This document shows positions 1 through 10,600 of a DNA stretch of 64,000 bases, piece by piece. The position numbers and the translations under genes are program-made. Each line of letters starts with the position of its first letter. Position 1 is the first letter of the stretch. The stretch lies in NCBI RefSeq assembly GCF_030272615.1, contig NC_081414.1:913703648-913767647 (forward strand). The letters are read 5' to 3'. Under the pieces are notes generated by a model. It did no database searches and was not told the origin of the DNA. It saw nothing but the letters and a program-made list of their open reading frames with translations. The stretch is from Cryptomeria japonica. Its lineage: Eukaryota; Streptophyta; Pinopsida; Cupressales; Cupressaceae.

Positions 1-1481
1 TTTGATATTTATGTCAGATCTTTGGCATTGATGTCAAAGGGGGAGAGTTATTCTTGAGAAAAACATAAGGGAGAGATATATTCATTAGGGGAGTGTGGTT
101 TAGAGCTTCATTGCTATATCATTTTGTGGGAGATTGTTGGTTGTCTTCCATAGGGGGAAACTTGTTTGGCATTTCTTGGCACTTGGATGTTTTTCACATC
201 TAGTTCTTTCATCAATGCCAAAGGGGGAGATTGTTGTCAATTTGGAGGAATTGATTATGTGTTGCATAATTGATGTTTTGTCATTGATGGTAATATCGAC
301 TGTTTTGGTTGTTTATCGACTTCCAATTGGTTCCGATAGAGTGGTTGGATTAGGATATTGATCAGGTATGCTTTGGTTTGTGGAATTGATTTGGATCTGT
401 CATTCATGCTATTCAGATGCATACCACAATCAGTTGGTTTGGGATTTGATGAATCAGATATTATCATTTGTTCTAGTAAGGCTATTGGTCACCAGTAACG
501 ATTTTACCAACAGAGATTTGTTGAAGATATTTTGATGCACGTGATAAGTGGTGTTGGCACGACTTCTAGATGGATTTCAGGATGCCGTTGGTTATCTTGT
601 TTGTATTCTTGTTGATCGGTGGTGTTGTATTTAGGACCAGACCTAATGCTATCTTATTCTATTAGGTTATGGACTGGCTTATGTAATGCGTTGATGGGTG
701 ATCTTGATGCGTTACCAGATGGATTCATTTATTGGATTATGTTTTTTCATTGTTAGGCTGACTTGGTTGATCATTAGATTGCGGGTTTATGTTATGAATT
801 TATTGTATTATTTTTTAGGTGGCTGACCTAATTGTTTAGGTCCCGAGTTGGTATAAATATGAGGTACGATCTCTTTGTAGATCATGGGATTATGGTTATG
901 GGATGGTTATGCGATTACCTATGTGAATAATGTTGTAATCATATGCAGGAGTTTTGGTCGATCATAGGTGATCAAATTGGGTTGGTAAGAGAGGTTTAAG
1001 ACCTCCAGTACTGAGCTTAGCTAGAACGATACTCAGGCATAGGAGATGCTATCTTTGCAATTCACTCTTCTTTTTGGATTGTAGTTTGGATTTATTTTGC
1101 AGTCAGTGAGGCTCCTTTTGTGATGAGCAGTGCGCTCTAGGCTATTGGCCTTCCTACATGTGCAAGCCCTTCATTTTGTAATCACATACTTACTACAAAA
1201 GTATTATCTATCTGTGGGTAGGCTTCCCACCATGGTTTTTCCCTTTACCGAGTTTTCCACATACAAATCTTGGTGTCATGTGTTCTGGATGGATGGTGTT
1301 TTTTGATTTATGTTTATGCTTAATTGCTATATTAGTTATTCTGGTATTTGGTTTATGCATTCCGGTATTGAGTTTATGTGTTCCGGTAATAAGGATTTGA
1401 ATGCTTAAAGTCATGTAATATGTTGACAAATGATTCACCCCCCCCTCTCAGTTGTTCTCTGGTTATCTGAGTTGTCTAACA
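1..1481 (+). mobile_element. 3' end of a Copia-type LTR retrotransposon
   Basis: Fossil element whose body lies left of the window. Visible parts are the last internal bases, a polypurine tract at 221-230 (AAGGGGGAGA) and the 3' LTR that follows. The phrase around 'GGCATTGATGTCAAAGGGGG' recurs in the internal sequence beside LTRs of this superfamily, and in reverse at 52602-52640. No coding domain is left inside the window. The same LTR family occurs as a solo LTR at 22540-23753. Confidence 0.75.
232..1481 (+). repeat. Copia-type LTR, 1250 bp
   Basis: Begins TGTTGTCAATTTGG directly after the polypurine tract and ends ...GTCTAACA. Near its 3' end it has the 'GGTTTTTCCCTTTACCGAG' box (about 1232-1250) and a C-run at 1438-1445 (TTCACCCCCCCC). 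Both are shared, in reverse complement, with 22540-23753, which aligns along its length. The 5' partner LTR is outside the window, so no target duplication or age can be read. Confidence 0.75.
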
Positions 1482-2690
1482 GATATTCCATGCTAACTTT
1501 CCTAATGATACCTTCTTTTCATTTCAAGGACCTTCCCTCTAGAGATAAAGCATTAATGAATTATGTTTAACCTTTTACTAAAGTTTATCTTAATCATGCA
1601 CATACCTTAGAACAAGAGAATAATCCTTGAGACAATTAGAAATCTATATTTGATTCTAAACATGGGTGTAATAGACATGGTTTAGGATGTGTGCAACAAA
1701 GTTTCAAGGGTCATGAGAAATATACATCACACATTTCCAAAGAAGGTTTAGGTTTCCAACCTCCTCCTTTGTTGACATCCACTCCCCCATCGTCTAATAC
1801 ATCTATGTATACTTCTCCCAACTTTTAATCAAAACAAGAGAGTATTTTTTTTGAACTTATTCAATCCAACTTGATTACCCTCCTTTCACCCAAATGAAGA
1901 AGACTATGTAGACAAGATCTTGAAAATTCTGCTAAATGTATGTATCATCAACTCCATCCCACTAATTAGTGTCAATATTTACATACTAAAATTTAAAAAT
2001 TCATTGATTTTAGCATCATCCAAAAGACAAGTGACAATGAGTGGAATCTTTGTCATGACCATTCCAAATAACAAATAAGTTCATATTATGTTTCTCCTCG
2101 CTATGTGACATTGGAGGCTTACCTTTGGGGGGATAATTTTCATTCATGGTGGTGCGATTTCAAATGCAATCATATTTGGGTAGCAACATAATAGTCTATT
2201 TATTATTGTCTCTATGCTTGGGGGGGAAGAATAGTTTTTAAATAATTCATTTTCTCTAAGGATTCACTTTTCCTTTGTTGAGTTGTATCTTTCATAACAT
2301 TGATATCCTTTCTTGCATAAAATTATCTTTCATGTGAGTACATGTGTCTCCCTTGGTTAGGACCTATTCCTTGCTTGAAATGATATTCCTTTTATGAATG
2401 ATCTCTCCTTAGTGATAGAAAGTGTGCAATCCTTCATCCAAGAATCTACCTTTTCCTAGCAATAGGGAAGGTGTGTATTCTTATTCTCCTTCCCCTTTCA
2501 AAGATGTCATCTTTATTAAATATCTCATCTCTTTTCGAAGGTAGATATCTTTAGGCAAAGATCACTTCCTCCTTTAATTATGCATCCCTCAAAAGGATCC
2601 ATTTACACCTATTGAAAGATATCTCATTTACAACTATCTCTTCCTTTCCTCAAAGAGTCATGCCCTCTTTTAAGCTTCACGGATTGTATG
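1482..2690 (+). repeat. decayed repeat, relative of the 36.8-61.8 kb host repeat
   Basis: No gene. Segments match, in the opposite orientation, pieces of the older repeat in the right half. For example 'GGACCTTCCCTCTAGAGATA' near 1527 pairs with the region at 60740-60780, 'GATGTGTGCAACAAAGTTTC' near 1687 with 59730-59760, and the stretch near 2415-2490 with 50190-50270. The order of matches is preserved, so this is one element family in + orientation. I read it as a fossil, probably LTR-related, with no intact frame. Confidence 0.55.
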
Positions 2691-2694
2691 TCTA

Positions 2695-4345
2695 TTGTTG
2701 TTAAATCTCTTCCACCCTCTCCCTATCACACCCTCTTTATATATTTCTGTACTTCTCTCTCCACTCTATTTCTCTCCCTCCCTCTCTATCTATTTATTTA
2801 TATCTATCTTCCTCTCTATCTATTTATTTATATCTATCTTCCTCTCTATCTCTCTCTCCCCCTCTCTATCTCCTCTCTCTTTAGTCATACACACATGCAC
2901 TCCCTTCTTTTCCTCCTTCCCTATGTATAATTCTATTTATATTTGAGCCCTATCTTTATCCCACTCGATCTCTTTATCTTTCTCTCTCTCTCTCCCTCTC
3001 TCTCACTATTTCCTCTATATATCTCCTTATATATATCTATCTATCTATCATTATACCCATATATATCTCTCTCCATCTCTACCTCCCCCTCTTCCTCTAT
3101 ATCTATCTTTTCCAGTCGACCTCTCCCTCTCTATCTTCCTATCTTTATATTTATCTCTCCCTCTACCTATCTCTATCTCTATCTCTTTATTTATGTCTCC
3201 CTCTTCATCTCTATATGTATCTTCCTCTATCCTCCTTTATATTTATAGACATGTCTCGCACTATCTCTCCCTCCCTCTTCATAGGCCTCTATATCTATAT
3301 CTCTTTGCATCTCAATCTCTCCATATTTCTTTTTCCATCTCTCCCTCTATCTCTAGACATGTGTCCCCCTCTTTGTCTCCCTCTCCCTCTTTATAGGCCT
3401 CTATATCTATATCTCTCTGCCACTCTATTTCTATCTCTTAGCCTTTCTATCTCTATCTCTGCACATTTCTTCTTAAATCTCACCCTCTATCTCTATCTCG
3501 TCACCTGTTTGTCTTTAGTTCCCCCTAATTCTCTCCCCATCTCTACTTATCTCTATTTTTCTATCTCTAGATATCTTTCTCCCCTCTCCCTCTCTCTCTA
3601 AATCTCCTTAGATATCTATCTCTCTATCACTCTATCTCACCATCTATATCTCCCTCTATCTTTCCATGTCCCCCTATAGCTCTCTATCTCTTCCTCTGCA
3701 TCTCCCTATGTCTCTCTATCTTCCTCTCTTGCTCCATATTTATCTCTACCTACATATTCCTCTCTCATCCTTTATGTCTAGACATGTCTCCTCTCTCCCC
3801 CTCTTCTTGGACTTCCATATCTATGTCTATTTGCCTCTAGATGTTTCTCCATATTTTTTCTTCCATCTCCCCCTTCTATATCTACCTCATTATCTCTCCA
3901 CATCTCTCTACCTCTACATGTCTCCCTCTCTTTACCTCTATATATTACTTCATATCTCTAAATTTATATTTCTGATATTTCTCCATATTTTTTCTTCCAT
4001 CTCCCCGTTCTATCTCTACCTCATTATCTCTCCATATCTCTCTACATCTACATATCTCCCTCTCTCTACCTCTATATATTACTTCATATCTCTAGATTTA
4101 TATTTATGATATTTCTCCATATTTTTTCTTTCATCTCCCCTGTGTATCTCTACCTCATTATCTCTCCATATCTCTCTACATCTACATATCTCCCTCTCTC
4201 TACCTCTATACATTACTTCATATCTCTAAATTTATATTTCTATCTCTCCCTCTCACATTCCTCTCCCTCTATCTTCATCTTTACCCTTCTCTATCACTCC
4301 CCCCCCCCCCCCCATGTCTACCTCGCTCCCCATCTCTCCCTATTG
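2695..4345 (+). repeat. polypyrimidine (CTCTAT-rich) low-complexity tract
   Basis: About 1.65 kb of almost pure C/T on this strand, with interspersed A, built from degenerate units such as CTCTCTAT, TATCTCTCC and CTCTACCTC. Long open frames across it (Leu/Ser/Tyr/Ile-rich) are composition artefacts. The part from about 3413 onward is repeated at 11951-12880. It ends in a C-run near 4301-4313 just before downstream flank of expansin A. Confidence 0.9.
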
Positions 4346-5480
4346 CAAAAATAACATGAGCTTGTTGGTAATTGAACCTAACTATCTTCCTCATTCAAAG
4401 ATTTTGTTTTAATCGTGTTTATATGATGCATAGTTGATTTGAAGCTGTCACTTCTCCGTTCACAAATTTATTGCACAAACAACATCATTTGGTAAATGGC
4501 CTACCAAGTGACCTCGTGTACAACACAAATGTATGTAAAATAAATATCAAATTCTTTCCTAATTGACCTTCTACACCTCTTTGACATATCCATTGCACAC
4601 CAAGGTGCAATTGCTATTTATACATTGAAATTTTGAGGGTGTCTATCTTTAATTTCTTATCCAAGATCAATTTTTATTGATTTGAAAAAAAAAAAGTGTA
4701 CATTTGAATGTGGTTTTTGATTTATTAAAAACATAAAGTGAAGACTATTAAAATTTAATGAGGAAATATGATTGAATTGTGCTTATATTAGTGGTGGAAA
4801 TTTTTTATTCTTAAAAAAGAGGTCACAAATTCAAATCATGCAGAGATGCTTGTTTTGTATTATTTTGTAGCACAATCTATAAATCCAAATAATAATCTTG
4901 TCAAATTTGATTTATATGACTGTATAGACAATGTAGTCGGCGATGTGGAAAGGATCCATTTCCATTCTGATTTGACATGCAAAATGAGAGAAATGAACGA
5001 TTTGCGTTTCCCTACGCGACCCTCATTTTCGAAGCGAATACAACATTTATGTCGTGATCCACATCCACTTTCACTTTTCCCCACCAAAATTTGTTCAATA
5101 CAAAAGATTTATTTCGTTCCCGCTCTATATTTGTTTCTTCTATTACTCGTCTTTAGTTAGTTCGTTCAGAATTCCGATTCTTACATCATGTCACTAAAGC
5201 CAGTAAAATAAGTTTTTAAAAGTACATCAGAATTGTCCTAATTTCTAATCTATAATGATGGGTTTTAGTGGAAAGTTTTGAGGATAATCCATCAATCATC
5301 CTGTATGCAACAAAACAGGTAACTGATAATTGAAACACGAGGTTTATACCCAACAGCACAATCACTATATCATTCATAACAATAGTCAAAGATTTATATT
5401 AAATTTTATCATTACCCACACTAATAGAAATTCTCTGCTCTTGCAATACAGTTGAAGCCATTAGAACGATGGCAATCACA
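4346..5480. other. non-coding flank downstream of expansin A
   Basis: No supportable gene. An open frame at 4846-5160 is not preserved in the paralogous stretch (13380-13720), where small indels disrupt it, so I treat it as chance. The stretch is nearly identical to 12881-14018 in unit 2. Confidence 0.6.
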
Positions 5481-5530
5481 GCGCAGAAGGGCGGGTGCTA
5501 GTTGTCCACCTCTGTCTGGCGCTTTAACCC
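5481..5530 (-). other. conserved element downstream of expansin A (possible 3'-UTR element)
   Basis: On the gene strand it reads roughly GCCAGACAGAGGTGGACAAC then CTAGCACCCGCCCTTCTGCG. It lies about 275-325 bp beyond the stop codon. A near copy lies beyond expansin B (14019-14068) and a recognisable one beyond the more diverged expansin C (32390-32451), although the sequence between stop codon and element differs strongly in C. This suggests a constrained 3'-UTR or downstream element. Confidence 0.6.
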
Positions 5531-5804
5531 AATACAATTACATACAATATGATTCATTCATTCATTCTCGTTATGAACCATAAAACTGTGATCCTTTTTC
5601 TTTCGACAATTATTCTGCTTAGAATAAATGTCACTCTTGCCCCAGAAATCTGGTGCCAGTGTACACCATTTGTAATGATCAATCAGGATAAATGCAGAGT
5701 GGTTTGCAGAGTAAAACTATGAATAAGCTCACAAACGTAGAAAGGTAAAAGGTGAAAAAACTAGAGAGAAAAAAACACAATAGCCTGCATATTTTAACCA
5801 TCAT

Positions 5805-7065
5805 TTAGTGTATCTGAGCACCACTGTAAGTCTGGCCAAATTGCCAGCTGCTGGGAGCTATATTGTATGAGGTAACAGTCTTTCCATCGCTTGTGGTGAC
5901 TTTAAAGGACAGGCTCTGGCCATTCAAGTAGCTGTTACTCTGCCAATTTTGACCCCAATTGCGAGACATGGGTTGCCAGCCAGTCTTGGAGCCCTTGATG
6001 GAAACTGCTTGAACATCTCCTGCTCCCCCAACATTTGTGAGGAGAACCAGGTTGAAGTATGAGTGGCCATTAATGGTGAATCGGATTTCTCCTCTTCTCT
6101 GACAGGGTACCCTGCAAAGATATATTACCAAGTTTCCATCATCTATAATATGTTGATGGCCAAGTTTCTGAATTTGATTGTGTGCATTTAATTATCAGTC
6201 TTTCGGATCATATTTTGTGATCAAGTTTTTAGATCACATTTTATGATCCATCGTTAAGATCAAGAAGATGAAAGATGATAGATCACATAGTGTGATCTGA
6301 AACGCACACAATCAAATTCATTATATACAATATTGATATAGATTGTAGAAATTTAATAGCATTAATGTTTTAATAATCAAAGTTTCCAATTGCACTTTCT
6401 TGTGATTCATTATCAGATAGATGGTTATTGCTAACAAATTAGCTATCTTACTAATTTCTAAAACACCTCTTCCAAAACCTTAAAAGCTTCAGATTTTACA
6501 CAACAAATCTTCAGGAACAACTGTTATAGAAATTTAGTAGCAAACCTTTGGTAAAGGATAGGGACAATTCCAGCCTTGTATTTTGCAATGTGTAGGAAAA
6601 CAGGCTCCGAGAGATCAAAATGCTCTAATGGAGGATTGCACCATCCCCCTGCATCCTTAGGAAGTGCGTTGTTTGGAGGGCAGAAGTTAGTGGCGGTCAC
6701 CATTATTGTATTGGGAAGACACCACTGTGGATCATCGTTGCACTTGATTTGGTAGCAGGATCCACAGCTGAGGCCATTATTGAAGAGAGCAGTGCTTAGA
6801 GCTGCTGTGTTTGTGCCATATCCTTGGCTGTACAGGTTTCCATAACCACAGGCACCACCTGTATCATACAATATAATTTCTCCCTGTGAATACAGATCAA
6901 GCATATAATTTTTCTATAAGGACAAAAGAAAATTGGGTATTTACCCATTGTGCCAGATGCATCCCCACCGCCATAAAATGTGGCATGGGCACTTGTCCAG
7001 CCACGTGCAAATCCAAATCTGGCTATGGAGAAGAAGCCCACCAGAAAAAGTTGTGCAAGAGCCAT
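5805..7065 (-). CDS. alpha-expansin A (intact)
   Basis: Secreted wall-loosening protein that disrupts non-covalent cellulose-xyloglucan contacts in the acidic cell wall. Three coding exons: 7065-6945, 6858-6546 and 6111-5805, with GT-AG introns at 6944-6859 and 6545-6112. They total 741 bp, or 246 residues, the usual alpha-expansin size. Visible: hydrophobic signal peptide (about 1-22); 'AHATFYGG' start of domain 1; GGACGYG near 42-46; eight cysteines from 44 to 148; alpha-class GGWCNPP (111-117); the HFD motif (120-122); and domain 2 with conserved tryptophans ([13 protein letters not shown]) and a SWQFGQTY carbohydrate-binding-module tail. The start is the Met before the signal peptide; expansin C starts at the same place. 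A TATA-like box lies at 7281-7289. Close paralogue of B (14343-15502); C is more distant. The subfamily member number cannot be assigned from sequence alone. Confidence 0.93.
6172..6320. repeat. hairpin element in expansin A intron 2
   Basis: Outer arms GATTGTGTGC (near 6177) and GCACACAATC (near 6305) are inverted. Inner repeats of GATCACA/TGTGATC type pair between them, and a tail resembling GATTGTAGAAATTTAATAGC follows. The same design appears in expansin B intron 2 and at 20617-20817, so it looks like a small non-autonomous (MITE-like) family. Confidence 0.6.
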
Positions 7066-7280
7066 TGGTCCTGCACTCAAAATAGAACAGAATGAGTCAT
7101 ATTCAGTACTAGTTTTGTACATTATGCTTTTAGTACCATTTGAAGACATTCAAAACAGGACAAAGCTTGAGGGATGCATCCCAAACTGACCAACAGGAGG
7201 GTTGGAGAAAGATCAAACTAAAAAGAAGTGCTTGTGAAGCAAGAGCAGGAAATTGTGATGAGATAATGTAAGGATTGTGT

Positions 7281-7289
7281 ATTATATAG
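7281..7289 (-). promoter_or_regulatory. TATA-like box, expansin A
   Basis: On the gene strand CTATATAAT, about 215 bp upstream of the start codon. It is conserved in copy B. The distance leaves room for a 5' UTR that may contain a small intron ending TGCAG 5 bases before the ATG. Confidence 0.5.
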
Positions 7290-7523
7290 AGGTTGAGGGG
7301 AACAAAGAATAAGATGGATAATGGGGAAAAGCATAAAAAGAGCACATTAACACATCTTTACACTCAACATTTTGAGGCTTCGTCACAAGCAATTGCCACT
7401 ATACAAACAGCCTGGTTTACAGCTTATATAACTGGTTTCACTATTAATGTTTTAGTTCACTAAGAGTTAGTGCTGTTGGATGGAAACGGCTAACCAGCTA
7501 TTAGGATGCATCAAGTTATCTAT

Positions 7524-8011
7524 GATTAGATGTTACATAATTGAAATTTTGACTTATCATTGATGAGGAACATTTGTAGCTTATTCATTATATCATTGCT
7601 TCAAACAAATAACATAATAAAAAATTAAAATTTCAGTCATGTAACATTTAATCATGAATGTCATGAACAAAGACTTTTTATATCAAACTGAAAACTATGA
7701 CAACTACTCTAACTCGTAGATTCCAAATTTCTAAGTAGGCTTCCAGTTTGATAGTTTGATTCAAGAACTTAAGCTGTAATTTACAATCAAAATCACCAAT
7801 ACACTGCAGAATTGGAGTGGCCCACAAACTTCCAATAAGAGTTCAACAATTTAAATTATATTTCGCAGGTCAAATTTTTCCACTGTTCATTGTTTTTCTT
7901 ATTCTATATCTGATTCATTGTATTCTATATCTGATTAATCATATATATAATGGATTTGGGGTGTCGATGATAATATTAGCTTCCCCCTTGTAGCTCTCAA
8001 AAGTTGTTTTT
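7524..8011. other. 485-bp block present in unit 1 but not unit 2
   Basis: Flanks TATCTATGA (left) and GACATGTCGGTG (right) are directly joined in unit 2 near 15980. The block holds a hairpin: 'GATTAGATGTTACATAATTG' near 7530 is inverted near 7625-7660 (CATGTAACATTTAATC). It could be an insertion in unit 1 or a deletion in unit 2. No gene. Confidence 0.55.
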
Positions 8012-8937
8012 GACATGTCGGTGAGGAATCGGGATTGCTCTTTCAGGTGGGATAACGGCTTCCTTTTTGAAGACACAAAAATCCAAGAGAGCGAGGAAAA
8101 GGGAAATGTCAAACGAGATGGGGAAGGGGCATCAAAGAAAGAATTGAAGGATTTTGTTGTTTATCTAGAGCAAGAAATTAATAATCTAAACTAGTGACTA
8201 TTGATCATGAGAATTGAGTGAGAATTGAGGGTTTAATGAATGGTGTGTATTTTGTAAGAGTTAAACATGTTAGGAGGAAGGGTTTAATGAATGGTGTGTA
8301 TTTTGTAAGAGTTAAACATGTTAGGAGGAATGGGTGTGGTGCAACTTATTAGTTAAGTTGTATTACCATATCTTTTCAAATGTTGTTGGTTCATTCTTGT
8401 TCTATAGTGAAATAGTGGATTTGGAGTATTATGTAGAATTATACTGCAATTGGATTCTTGATCATTTGCACACATTTAAGCGGGGTCAATTTGTTTGTAT
8501 TGCTAAGGTACGAAGAGTTAACCTCCCTTCTAAAGTTAGTTTTAGTAATTTAGTTTGTTGTGAGGATGATGAACTTGATGGTGTAATGGATGTGTCTTAG
8601 GTAGAAAAACATGTAAGTATATGATAAATGTAAAAATTCTCATGTGGCTTTTTCAGGGCCTGTGCAATTTACCTCATCCCTATTGGCATTTGGATTTTAA
8701 TACTAGATAAGAATAATAGAATTGTATATATGGATTTCAACGGGGTTGTAAAAATTAACCCCATCACCAAAATACATAGTAGATACAATTTATATTTGAG
8801 TGATATGTATATCTTTTTAGTATTGACAATTCAAGTTGATGATGAGGTTTTCATCCCTTCCCTAGGTAGCACTTGACTTTTGGTGGTGGTTGTATGCTTA
8901 AACTCAATGATGATAATAATAGATATGATTATATGGG
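8012..8937. other. non-coding stretch, upstream flank of expansin A
   Basis: No recognisable gene. A short direct repeat of about 52 bp (GGGTTTAATGAATGGTGTGT...) occurs at 8228-8279 and 8280-8331; unit 2 has one copy only. The open frame at 8334-8600 is not conserved in the unit 2 counterpart (16270-16540), so it is not called. Similarity to unit 2 falls sharply past about 8270. Confidence 0.55.
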
Positions 8938-9560
8938 ATATGTTTTCTTGGACAGATAGAAAGGTGAGACACCTAAAGGGGGAAAGAGAGGTGAGAGACC
9001 TGGATGGTGAGAGAGGGGTGAGATAGATAGAGGGCCCGATAGAGAGAGAGAGGTGGGTAATGAGACATGGATGCAAAGGTAGATAGGTGGAGAGGAAGGG
9101 AGGGAGAAACCTACAAAGGGGGGGGGAGGGTAGGAGGGAGAGGTGATGACCTAGACAATGGAGAGAGAATAACAAAGATAGAAGGAAGGGGTAAGATGAA
9201 AGGGAGAGAAGTGTAGAGGGAGGGAAAGAAAAAGAAAGGGGAGAGATATGGAGGTTAGAGACCTATATCCTAGGGAGAGAGGGGTGATAGACTTAGGGGA
9301 TGGAGATAGAGGAGGGGAGAAAGAATGTGGGCAAAGAGATGAGGAGGGAGAGGTACTGGGGTAAAGAGGAAGGGAGAGAGAGGCCTAGAGATGGGGAGAG
9401 AGAGGAAGGGAGGGATATGAAGTGATTGAGAGAATGGAGAGGAATAACAAGAGAGGGGGAGAGGGTGAGATAGACCTACAAAGGGGAGAGAGGAGTGAAA
9501 GAGAGAAGAGATGGAGAGAGAACTATGTCTAGAGTTTTGGGGGGAGAGAGAGAAAGACAA
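8938..9560 (+). repeat. polypurine (GAGAGG-rich) tract
   Basis: About 620 bp of nearly pure A/G with degenerate units such as GAGAGAGG, GGTGAGAGACC and ATAGAGGG. It is the strand-reversed counterpart in composition of the polypyrimidine tracts on the other side of expansin A. A related tract lies at 17816-18412. Confidence 0.85.
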
Positions 9561-9574
9561 ATAATTTTTTCAAT

Positions 9575-9720
9575 GCAAAACATTTGGCTAATGCCAAATT
9601 TGGTGCTAGCCAAATGGATTTTTTTATTTTTCACATTTGGCTAGTGCCAAATATAAAAAAAATGCATTTTTCTCATTTGGCAAGCACAAAATTTGGTGCT
9701 TGCCAAATGGTTTACGTTGG
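9575..9720. repeat. cluster of ATTTGGC...GCCAAAT palindromes
   Basis: Several imperfect inverted repeats occur in 145 bp: CATTTGGCTAATGCCAAAT, TTTGGTGCTAGCCAAATGG, CATTTGGCTAGTGCCAAAT and ATTTGGTGCTTGCCAAATGG. They lie just beyond the purine tract. A shorter version is at 18425-18510. Confidence 0.7.
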
Positions 9721-10380
9721 GAAATACCGACCCTTTTGGCTTGGATTTTCCTTGGGAATTTAATCCAAAGGGTTGGACGACCATTTTAGGCTATTTTGGG
9801 CATAACTTTTTCCTCCTTCATCATATTGTGAACTCCATGTATTGAATTTTTTTTTTCAATTAGTTTTCAAAAAAATTAGTGGGGAGCACACTCTAATTTT
9901 TGTTTTTTAGGATGTGTCCACTTTGAAAATTAGTATATAAAATCATATAATCATTAAAAAATTAGCTGAAGAATCTGACATAAACTGCATGGTGTTAGCT
10001 AGTTTTTCATTAGAGTGATTTTTAAAATTAAAAAAAAAGGTTCATTTTTGGGGGGTCATAACAAATGCTATGTTCTATTTTTCTAATAAAAATACTTGAC
10101 CACTTTGAGTGGCCCCCTTTTCGAAACCCTTAATCTCCACCATTTTTATAACAAACAAGTAGTTTATAAAGTATACTTGAAGCACTACAACTCTTGTTCT
10201 TGTTGCATCTTCAAATTTTGAGTGTAGCTATCTTCAATTTCTCATTGAAGTTCAAACTTTGTTGATTTTAGGAAAAGTGGCATCTTAAGACCCTCTTTTG
10301 GTCCCCCGTCTATATACATATATGTATACGCATATACATACATATATATATGTGTGTGTGTACACACATACATCTAACTC
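9721..10380. other. non-coding AT-rich stretch
   Basis: No gene seen. Recognisably paralogous to 18511-19360, with many substitutions and indels. It ends in a short TATATACATATA-type microsatellite at about 10310-10370. Confidence 0.5.
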
Positions 10381-10422
10381 TATATATTCCATCTCTACAT
10401 CTCTCTCCCTCTCTAAATATTG

Positions 10423-10481
<59 letters not shown>

Positions 10482-10600
10482 TTACTATCTCTACCCCCTG
10501 TCTCTATATCTTGACCCTCTCCCTCTTATGTCTTTCTCTTTCCACCTTTATCTCCTCCTATTTCTATCCATATCTCTCCCTCTCTCCCTATTGGAAACAT
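10381..10600 (+). repeat. CT microsatellite and polypyrimidine tract
   Basis: A (CT)n run at about 10427-10478 sits inside a C/T-rich block. The corresponding block in unit 2 is 19681-20095. The open frame across it is a composition artefact. Confidence 0.85.

Noticed and set aside
2688-4354. Several long open frames in the CT-rich tract
   Set aside because: Leu/Ser/Tyr/Ile repeats in all frames reflect C/T composition, and the same occurs at 12231-12900 and 19751-20189. No domain or codon structure.
4846-5160. 104-codon open frame near expansin A
   Set aside because: The near-identical unit 2 sequence does not keep the frame open, and no domain is recognisable.
6796-7149. Longer N-terminus for expansin A beginning at an upstream Met
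   Set aside because: It would bury the signal peptide behind 28 extra residues. Expansin C does not support it, and a TGCAG acceptor lies just before the accepted ATG.
8334-8600. 88-codon open frame
   Set aside because: Frame not conserved in the paralogous region near 16270-16540; no domain.
8831-9560. Minus-strand frames in the GA-rich tract
   Set aside because: Complement of low-complexity purine sequence; same artefact at 17632-18208.
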